NCBI GenBank assembly: GCA_946612405.1
Contig: CAMOEQ010000025.1
Span: forward strand, 1 to 6,787
Reading direction: 5' to 3'
Length of the DNA: 6,787 nt
Source: an uncultured Erysipelotrichaceae bacterium
GTDB lineage: Bacteria > Bacillota_I > Bacilli_A > RFN20 > CAG-826
Part shown: positions 1 through 5,103 of the stretch, piece after piece
Numbering within the stretch: the first letter of the stretch is position 1
How the letters are laid out: every line of letters begins with the position of its first letter
Program-made: the position numbers and the translations under genes
Notes under the pieces: model-generated
The model's input: the letters and a program-made list of their open reading frames with translations, nothing else
Told to the model about the DNA's origin: nothing
Database searches by the model: none

Positions 1-468
1 CGTATTGGTCGATATGGCTACACTTTTAAATTTTACAAATTTAGATCGATGGTTGTTGATGCCGATGAACAATTAATCAAATTATTAAAGAAGAACGAAG
101 TCGAAGGCGGTGTCACCTTCAAAATGGAAGATGATCCACGTGTTACTAGATTTGGTAAATTCATTCGAAAAACATCTTTAGATGAATTACCTCAAATGTT
201 AAATATTTTTTTAGGCCAAATGTCTCTTATTGGACCTAGACCATGCACCGTTAGAGAATTCCATTTATATAATGAAAGAGATCAGCAACGTTTAGCTGTT
301 AAACAAGGTTTAACTGGTGAATGGCAAGTTAATGGTAGATCCAATACAACATTTAAAGAAATGATTGAAATGGACATCCATTATTGTGCGAAACGTTCTC
401 TTTGGTACGATACTAAAATATTCTTTAAAACATTTATTGCTGTTTTTAAAAAGGAAGGTGCTGAATAA
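1..468 (+). CDS. Undecaprenyl-phosphate sugar-1-phosphate transferase, C-terminal part (5' end outside window)
   Basis: This is a bacterial sugar transferase (PF02397-type polyprenyl-phosphate phosphoglycosyltransferase). It moves a sugar 1-phosphate from a nucleotide sugar onto undecaprenyl phosphate at the inner face of the membrane, the first step of capsule or exopolysaccharide repeat-unit assembly. The frame is open from base 1, and the codons before the first ATG (position 49) already read as family sequence ending in KFYKFRSM. That ATG is therefore internal and the gene begins upstream of the window. Visible motifs, numbered from base 1, are KFRSM (13-17), DELPQ, GPRP and LTGEWQVNGRS, with an acidic MIEMDI segment near the end. 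The usual KPG before LTG is KQG here. The N-terminal region is missing, so a large WbaP-like enzyme cannot be told from a small PglC-like one, and the sugar specificity is unknown. The stop codon overlaps the next start as TAATG, so the two genes are translationally coupled. Confidence 0.95.
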   Translation, partial: RIGRYGYTFKFYKFRSMVVDADEQLIKLLKKNEVEGGVTFKMEDDPRVTRFGKFIRKTSLDELPQMLNIFLGQMSLIGPRPCTVREFHLYNERDQQRLAVKQGLTGEWQVNGRSNTTFKEMIEMDIHYCAKRSLWYDTKIFFKTFIAVFKKEGAE

Positions 469-1526
469 TGCGTATTCTTCATGTTTTAAAATCTGGATAC
501 ATCGGTGGAGTTGAAAAGATGTGTTTGGACATGGCAAAAAAATGTCCTGATTATGAATTTTTATTTATAAAAGATTCTGGAACAATACCTGAAGAAATAA
601 AAAGTCTTGGTAATAAGGTTTATAAATTATTTCCAGATGAGAAATTATCTTTCCGCAAACTTAGAATTGCTAAAAAACGTTTAGATAAAATGATTTATTT
701 TAATCATTATGATGCAATCGTTTTTCATCATGGCTCATATTTCTTATGGGCATTAGCAAAATATATCAAGAGATTCTATTCTTGGATGAAAGTTTTTATT
801 TACATTCATTCTGATACTTATCAACTATTAGCCGATGATCAAACTGGCTTTAGACATCGTCGAAGAAAGCTTATTCGCGCAGTCGAAAACTGCGACGGAA
901 TCATTGCAATTTCCGATTATATTAAGCAAAAAATCATTGAAATTAAGCCTAAATTAGAAGATAGAATTCACGTTGTTCATAATGGCGTAGACCTTACAGA
1001 ATTTTGCTGCAAAAAGCTCAATAAATTCCATGAGCCAGTTCGCTGCATTTATGTTGGTAGAATTTCCCAAGATAAAGGTTTATTAAATCTCGTTGTTGCT
1101 TTCAATAAATTCCAAAATGCTACGTTGACTGTTGTAGGCATGGGCGATGTATTTGAAGAATGTCAAAAACTTGCTAATGAAAAAGTTAATTTTATCGGTC
1201 AAAGAGCTAATGCTTCAAAATTATTATCAACTCATGATATCTTCGTTCATTTCCCATTAGCAAATGAAGGTTTTGGAATTTCAATTCTTGAAGCGATGGC
1301 TAAAGGCCTTCTTTGCATTACAAATAATAAAGGTTCTCTTCCTGAAATTTTAGAAAATGGTCGTGGTGGTATTATTCTTAATTCACTTAGTGAACTTGAA
1401 AATACAATCAATTCTTTAAATGAAGACAAAGTACTTCAAATGAGAGAGAATGCTATCGAAATTTCTAAAAAATATTCAATCGAAAATACGATTGCAAACC
1501 TCGAAAAAGTTTGTTCTGGTAAATAA
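468..1526 (+). CDS. GT4-family glycosyltransferase
   Basis: This is a 352-residue retaining glycosyltransferase of GT-B fold, family GT4 (Glycos_transf_1), probably acting on the cytoplasmic membrane face to extend the lipid-linked sugar begun by the preceding gene product. The N-terminal domain starts MRILHVLKSGYIGGVEK, with the acceptor-side GGVEK loop at 13-17. HNGVD (171-175) marks the inter-domain junction. The C-terminal donor domain has YVGRISQDKG (195-204) with the donor-phosphate-binding Arg and Lys, and the EX7E motif EGFGISILE (267-275). The length is near the family norm and I see no signal peptide. The start is supported by GGAAGGTG at 453-460, seven bases before the ATG, and by the one-base overlap with the upstream stop. 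The donor sugar cannot be read from the sequence. Because UDP-L-FucNAc genes follow, an L-FucNAc transferase role like WbuB or WbjE is possible, but this is only inference from the neighbours. Confidence 0.93.
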   Translation: MRILHVLKSGYIGGVEKMCLDMAKKCPDYEFLFIKDSGTIPEEIKSLGNKVYKLFPDEKLSFRKLRIAKKRLDKMIYFNHYDAIVFHHGSYFLWALAKYIKRFYSWMKVFIYIHSDTYQLLADDQTGFRHRRRKLIRAVENCDGIIAISDYIKQKIIEIKPKLEDRIHVVHNGVDLTEFCCKKLNKFHEPVRCIYVGRISQDKGLLNLVVAFNKFQNATLTVVGMGDVFEECQKLANEKVNFIGQRANASKLLSTHDIFVHFPLANEGFGISILEAMAKGLLCITNNKGSLPEILENGRGGIILNSLSELENTINSLNEDKVLQMRENAIEISKKYSIENTIANLEKVCSGK

Positions 1527-1542
1527 TCCATTATTAATTTAG

Positions 1543-1570
1543 AAAAGTGCAAGTATTGCATTTTTTCTTT
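1543..1570 (+). terminator. Rho-independent terminator after the glycosyltransferase gene
   Basis: A hairpin pairs 1543-1552 with 1556-1565 around a GTA loop. The core is TGCAA/TTGCA, extended by one G-U pair and A-U pairs. A T-rich run follows (TTTTTTCTTTT from 1561). The stem is short and AT-rich, so termination may be partial and read-through into the downstream operon is possible. The same bases hold the perfect inverted repeat TGCAA-GTA-TTGCA, which could also be a protein-binding site. Confidence 0.65.
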
Positions 1571-1596
1571 TACTTTTATTTATTATTCTATATTAT
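1569..1596 (+). promoter_or_regulatory. Candidate sigma-A promoter for the capE-capG-capF unit
   Basis: TTTACT (1569-1574, four of six bases matching TTGACA) lies 16 bases before TATTAT (1591-1596, five of six matching TATAAT). A transcript would start about 1603, leaving a leader of only about 15 bases that carries the ribosome site AGAGGTG (1607-1613), five bases before the ATG at 1619. The region is so AT-rich that chance -10 matches are common. The placement just after a terminator and before a new gene set is the main support. Confidence 0.45.
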
Positions 1597-1601
1597 ATAG
1601 A
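1587..1601. promoter_or_regulatory. 15-bp palindrome over the -10 element, candidate operator
   Basis: TCTATAT-T-ATATAGA is a perfect inverted repeat with seven-base arms and a one-base centre. It covers the proposed -10 hexamer, the right place for a repressor that blocks RNA polymerase. The adjoining gene product begins with a helix-turn-helix domain, which makes it a natural candidate ligand. Because the surroundings are nearly all A and T, a palindrome of this length can arise by chance, so the functional call is weak although the symmetry itself is certain. Confidence 0.3.
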
Positions 1602-1618
1602 TACAAAGAGGTGCAAAT

Positions 1619-2812
1619 ATGACACTTAAAGAATTACGCAAAAATTGCAAATTAACTCAAAAAAAAGCTGCCGATGCTGTTGGCATGCCACTTAGAACTT
1701 ATGTTTCTTATGAAAGCGATGAGAAACATTCTGATCAAATTAAATTAGAAGGTATCAAGGATAGACTTATGGAGTATGCTGCTAAAGATACTTCTATATT
1801 AAATGACAAAGTTCTTCTTATTACCGGAGGAACCGGTTCATTTGGTCACGCTGTTGTTGATCGTTTTTTAGATACTGATATTAAAGAAATCCGCATTTTG
1901 TCTCGTGATGAGAAAAAACAAGATGATATGCGTAAATTCTATCAAAATTCAAAATTGAAATTTTATATTGGTGATGTTCGTAATCTTGATTCAATAATTG
2001 ATGCCTTTAAAGGCGTTGATTATGTATTCTCAGCTGCTGCTTTAAAGCAAGTCCCATCTTGTGAATTCTATCCAATGGAAGCTGTTAGAACTAATGTTAT
2101 TGGTTCAGATAACGTCATTACCGCCTGTGTTCGCAATCACGTTAAAAAAGCTATCTTCTTATCTACAGATAAAGCGGCTTATCCAATTAATGCAATGGGT
2201 ATTTCAAAAGCTTTAATGGAAAAGAATGTTATTGCTAGAAGTAGACAACTTCTTCCGGGTGATACTGTTCTATGCCTAACTAGATATGGAAATGTTATGG
2301 CTTCTAGAGGAAGCGTCATTCCATTATTCTTAAATCAAATTCATGAAGGTCGTCCAATTACAATCACTAATCCTGATATGACAAGATTTATGATGACCCT
2401 TGATGATGCTGTCGATTTAGTTTTATATGCTTTTGAACATGGTGAACAAGGAGATCTCTTCGTTCAAAAAGCACCAGCTGCTACAATTGAAACACTTGCT
2501 AAAGCAGTCATCGAATTAACCGGAAGTAAAACTGGTATTTCTTATATTGGCACTCGTCATGGTGAGAAATTATATGAAACATTAGTTACCCAAGAAGAAA
2601 TGATTAAATCAATCGATTGTGGTAACTTCTTTAGAGTATGCGCAGATAATCGTGACTTAAATTATGATAAATATTTCTCTAAAGGAAATAAAAAACTTAA
2701 TCTTGGAGAGTCGTATACTTCTCACAATACTGTTAGACTAGATGTAGAAGGAATGAAAAAACTTCTAAAGAAACTCGAACTTTTTGGTGGACCAGTTCGT
2801 CAACACGACTAG
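1619..2812 (+). CDS. capE: Helix-turn-helix domain fused to CapE/FnlA-type UDP-GlcNAc 4,6-dehydratase/5-epimerase
   Basis: The enzyme part should convert UDP-GlcNAc to the 4-keto-6-deoxy-L-sugar intermediates of UDP-L-FucNAc synthesis in the cytoplasm, as CapE, FnlA and WbjB do. Residues 1-55 are an XRE-like DNA-binding domain: LRKNCKLTQKKAADAVG then a recognition-helix stretch ending TYVSYES. The extended SDR domain starts at about residue 60, with the NADP-binding TGGTGSFG (69-76), STDKAAYP (182-189), NAMGISK (191-197), TRYGNVMASRGS (221-232), RHGEKLYETL (313-322) and the C-terminal YTSHNT (366-371). The usual SDR catalytic YxxxK is MxxxK (Met193, Lys197), which is the known CapE pattern and not a defect. 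Total length is 397 residues, against about 340 for ordinary CapE, and the excess equals the extra domain. The start is set by AGAGGTG five bases upstream. Where a normal CapE would start (ILNDK, 60-64) there is no start codon. The enzyme call is firm; DNA binding is inferred. Confidence 0.93.
   Translation: MTLKELRKNCKLTQKKAADAVGMPLRTYVSYESDEKHSDQIKLEGIKDRLMEYAAKDTSILNDKVLLITGGTGSFGHAVVDRFLDTDIKEIRILSRDEKKQDDMRKFYQNSKLKFYIGDVRNLDSIIDAFKGVDYVFSAAALKQVPSCEFYPMEAVRTNVIGSDNVITACVRNHVKKAIFLSTDKAAYPINAMGISKALMEKNVIARSRQLLPGDTVLCLTRYGNVMASRGSVIPLFLNQIHEGRPITITNPDMTRFMMTLDDAVDLVLYAFEHGEQGDLFVQKAPAATIETLAKAVIELTGSKTGISYIGTRHGEKLYETLVTQEEMIKSIDCGNFFRVCADNRDLNYDKYFSKGNKKLNLGESYTSHNTVRLDVEGMKKLLKKLELFGGPVRQHD
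1757..1771 (+). promoter_or_regulatory. Possible internal ribosome site and ATG within capE
   Basis: AAGGA (1757-1761) sits seven bases before an in-frame ATG (1769-1771) that encodes Met51. Initiation here would give a roughly 347-residue protein lacking nearly all of the helix-turn-helix but keeping the whole dehydratase. The spacing is good, but a match this short can occur by chance inside coding sequence. Confidence 0.2.
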
Positions 2813-2816
2813 GAGG
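2811..2816 (+). promoter_or_regulatory. Consensus Shine-Dalgarno overlapping the capE stop codon
   Basis: AGGAGG overlaps the last two bases of the TAG stop of the preceding gene and lies seven bases before the ATG at 2824. The perfect consensus and the overlap point to strong, coupled translation of the 2-epimerase gene and fix its start. Confidence 0.85.
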
Positions 2817-2823
2817 AAAATCC

Positions 2824-3969
2824 ATGAGCTTTAAAAATAATGGCAAATTAAAACTAATGATAGTGGTTGGTACTAGACCAGAAATTATTAGATTATCAGC
2901 AGTTATTAATAAATGTCGTGATTATTTTGATACACTTCTTGTTCATACTGGTCAAAATTATGATTACACATTAAACGGAATCTTTTTTAAAGATTTAGGA
3001 ATAAAAGATCCGGATATCTATCTAGACGCTGTCGGTAAAGATTTGGGCGAGACGATGGGCAATATCATCGCGAAAAGCTACGATATCTTTGTCAAAGAAA
3101 AACCAGATGCTGTCTTAGTACTTGGTGATACAAATAGTTGCCTTTCAGTTATTGGAGCGAAACGTCTCCACATTCCAGTATTCCATATGGAAGCAGGAAA
3201 TAGATGTAAAGACGAATGCCTCCCAGAAGAAACAAATCGTCGTATTGTCGATATCATCGCTGATGTAAATCTTGCTTATAGCGAGCATGCGAGAAGATAT
3301 TTAGCAGAATGTGGCCTTCCAAAAGAAAGAACTTATGTCACTGGTTCACCAATGGCTGAAGTACTTTCAAAACACATCAAAGAAATCGAAAATAGTGATA
3401 TTCTTAATAAATTAAAACTTCAAAAAGGCAAATACATTCTTTTAAGTGCACATCGTGAAGAAAATATTGATACAGATAAGAATTTCAATTCCTTATTTAA
3501 CGCAATTAATAAACTTGCTCAAAAATACGATATGCCAGTTTTGTATTCTTGCCATCCAAGAAGCAAAAAGAAACTTGAAAGTAGTGGATTTAAATTAGAT
3601 AAGAGAGTTGTGATGCATGAACCTTTGGGTTTTATCGATTATAACAAACTTCAAATGGAAGCTTTCTGTACCGTCTCTGATTCAGGCACTCTTCCAGAAG
3701 AATCAAGCTATTATGCTAGCATTAAAAAACCAATCGCTGCTGTTTCAATTAGGACTTCAACTGAAAGACCAGAAGCCTTAGATGCTGCTTGCTTTGTTTT
3801 AGCAGGTATCGATGAAGTTTCATTACTTCAAGCTGTAGAAGTAGCTTTATTAAATAAAGAAGGCTGTAAACCAGTCGATGTTTATGTCGATGAAAACGTC
3901 TCAGATAAAGTAGTTAAAATTATCCAATCATATACTGGAATAGTTAATAAAATGGTTTGGAGAAAATAA
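2824..3969 (+). CDS. capG: CapG/FnlC/WbjD-type UDP-sugar 2-epimerase making UDP-L-FucNAc
   Basis: This is a member of the non-hydrolysing UDP-GlcNAc 2-epimerase fold (GT-B-like). It most likely catalyses the last step, UDP-2-acetamido-2,6-dideoxy-L-talose to UDP-N-acetyl-L-fucosamine, in the cytoplasm. Motifs in order are GTRPEIIRLS (16-25), HTGQNYDYTLN (41-51), GDTNSCL (101-107), HMEAGNR (121-127), PEETNR (134-139), SAHREEN (208-214), CHPR (243-246), SDSGTLPEES (285-294) and TSTERPEAL (311-319). GTRPEIIRL, together with the NYDYTLN and NR-PEETNR signatures, fits the CapG/WbjD branch better than MnaA/WecB, which usually reads GTRPEAIKMAP. Its 381 residues match the roughly 375 of the family. 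It lies between the dehydratase and the reductase genes, 11 bases after the former and overlapping the latter by one base as TAATG. A plain UDP-GlcNAc 2-epimerase giving UDP-ManNAc is the alternative, made less likely by both motifs and context. Confidence 0.93.
   Translation: MSFKNNGKLKLMIVVGTRPEIIRLSAVINKCRDYFDTLLVHTGQNYDYTLNGIFFKDLGIKDPDIYLDAVGKDLGETMGNIIAKSYDIFVKEKPDAVLVLGDTNSCLSVIGAKRLHIPVFHMEAGNRCKDECLPEETNRRIVDIIADVNLAYSEHARRYLAECGLPKERTYVTGSPMAEVLSKHIKEIENSDILNKLKLQKGKYILLSAHREENIDTDKNFNSLFNAINKLAQKYDMPVLYSCHPRSKKKLESSGFKLDKRVVMHEPLGFIDYNKLQMEAFCTVSDSGTLPEESSYYASIKKPIAAVSIRTSTERPEALDAACFVLAGIDEVSLLQAVEVALLNKEGCKPVDVYVDENVSDKVVKIIQSYTGIVNKMVWRK
3959..3963 (+). promoter_or_regulatory. 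Ribosome site that sets the capF start
   Basis: GGAGA inside the last codons of capG lies five bases before the ATG at 3969. This favours that ATG over the in-frame TTG at 3957, which has no ribosome site at proper spacing and would add only four residues before the conserved MKVLVTGAKGFIG start. Confidence 0.75.
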
Positions 3970-5072
3970 TGAAGGTACTTGTTACTGGAGCAAAAGGATT
4001 CATTGGAAAACATATTTGTCTTAAATTAAAAAGATTAGGACATGAGGTTTTAGAATACGATATTGAAAATAGTGAGGATTCGCTAAGAAAATTCGTGAAT
4101 TGCGCGGATTTTATTGTTCATTTAGCAGGAATTAATCGACCATTAACAACCGAAGAATTCTATGATGGAAACACAAATTTCACCAAAAAATTAGTGGATT
4201 TAGTTTTACAATCTAAACGAAACACTCCAATTTTAATTTCTAGTTCGATTCAAGCTGCTTTAGATAATGATTATGGTAAATCAAAGAAATTAGCAGAAGA
4301 TTATTTATTTGCTTCTAATTTACCAGTTTATGTTTATCGCTTAGCAAATGCTTTTGGTAAGTGGTGTAGGCCAAATTATAATTCTGCCTGTGCAACATTT
4401 TGCTATAACATCGCTCATGATCTACCAATTTCTATTAGGGATAGAGAATATGTAGTTCATTTCAATTATATCGATGACATAGTCAATGAATTTGTTAGAG
4501 TTATTAGTTTAAATGAACATAAAGGTTCAAAAGAAGTATTATCTATTTTACCAATTCATGATTGTTCTTTAGGTAAATTGGCCGATCTTCTTTATTATTA
4601 TAAAGGTGAGATTGAATCAGATAGACACTTGCCTCTAATTCATAATGAATTTGAATTAAAATTGTTTAAAACATTTTGTGATTATCTTTCCGATGAAGGT
4701 TATACATATAATTTTGCTGAAGATAATAGAGGATCATTTGAGGAATTATATAAATCTGAAAAATGGGGTCAAATTAGCGATAATGTTTCATTCCCTGGAA
4801 TCACCAAAGGTGGACATTATCACACTTATAAAAAGGAAATCTTTTATACCGTTATCGGACAATGTGAAATTGTTCAAAGAAAAGTTGGTGATGATCAACT
4901 AATAATTGATAAAGTAAGCGGAGATAAACCTAATCCAATAAATATTCGAGTTGGCTATACTCATCAAATTACAAACATTGGAAAAGAAAATTCACATACG
5001 ATAATGTGGATTAGTGAAATATATAATCCTGAAACTCACGATACATATCGCGAAGAAGTTATAAAGAAATAA
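3969..5072 (+). CDS. capF: CapF/FnlB/WbjC-type bifunctional reductase/3-epimerase (SDR plus cupin)
   Basis: In the UDP-L-FucNAc pathway CapF first epimerises C-3 of the 4-keto sugar with its C-terminal cupin domain, then reduces C-4 with NADPH in its N-terminal SDR domain, giving UDP-N-acetyl-L-pneumosamine type (6-deoxy-talose) product. Numbered from the ATG at 3969, the protein has 367 residues, close to the 369 of S. aureus CapF. The SDR half shows GAKGFIG (7-13), HLAGINRP (51-58), a serine cluster at 91-93, YGKSK (102-106) with catalytic Tyr and Lys, and RLANAFGKW (124-132). The cupin half starts near RGSFEEL (254-260) and continues with PGITKGGHYH (276-285). His283, His285, Glu290 and a later His (332) are plausible metal ligands. 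The start codon overlaps the capG stop, and the gene ends five bases before the terminator stem. The fit to CapF over both domains is strong. The EGF gene order differs from the common EFG. Confidence 0.94.
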   Translation: MKVLVTGAKGFIGKHICLKLKRLGHEVLEYDIENSEDSLRKFVNCADFIVHLAGINRPLTTEEFYDGNTNFTKKLVDLVLQSKRNTPILISSSIQAALDNDYGKSKKLAEDYLFASNLPVYVYRLANAFGKWCRPNYNSACATFCYNIAHDLPISIRDREYVVHFNYIDDIVNEFVRVISLNEHKGSKEVLSILPIHDCSLGKLADLLYYYKGEIESDRHLPLIHNEFELKLFKTFCDYLSDEGYTYNFAEDNRGSFEELYKSEKWGQISDNVSFPGITKGGHYHTYKKEIFYTVIGQCEIVQRKVGDDQLIIDKVSGDKPNPINIRVGYTHQITNIGKENSHTIMWISEIYNPETHDTYREEVIKK

Positions 5073-5076
5073 AGAA

Positions 5077-5103
5077 AGATGGACTATTGTCCATCTCTTT
5101 TTA
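5077..5103. terminator. Bidirectional Rho-independent terminator between convergent genes
   Basis: AGATGGAC (5077-5084) pairs perfectly with GTCCATCT (5089-5096) around a TATT loop. On the + strand it is followed by CTTTTT, which ends the capE-capG-capF transcript. Read on the - strand, the same hairpin is followed by TTTCTTTATTT, so it can also end the mutase transcript. It lies between the capF stop (5072) and the mutase stop (5101-5103), and the + strand T-run touches the latter. Confidence 0.88.

Noticed and set aside
49..468. Reading the first gene as a complete 139-residue protein starting at the ATG at 49
   Set aside because: The frame is open to base 1 and the upstream codons encode conserved sugar-transferase sequence (KFYKFRS), so the ATG is internal and the gene is cut by the window edge.
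310..537. Minus-strand 75-residue open frame
   Set aside because: It lies antisense across the end of the sugar transferase and the start of the glycosyltransferase, both strongly supported; no recognisable domain.
1247..1429. Minus-strand 60-residue open frame
   Set aside because: Antisense shadow of the conserved GT4 donor domain, with no domain or supporting ribosome site.
3041..3080. Slightly GC-richer stretch in capG
   Set aside because: Too short to indicate recombination or transfer; the encoded protein is continuous with family sequence.
3957..3968. TTG at 3957 as capF start
   Set aside because: The ATG at 3969 has GGAGA at five-base spacing, forms the same TAATG overlap seen at the first gene pair, and gives the conserved MKVLVTGAKGFIG N-terminus.
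4678..4902. Plus-strand 74-residue open frame
   Set aside because: Out-of-frame shadow inside the capF cupin domain region; low-complexity translation with no family resemblance.
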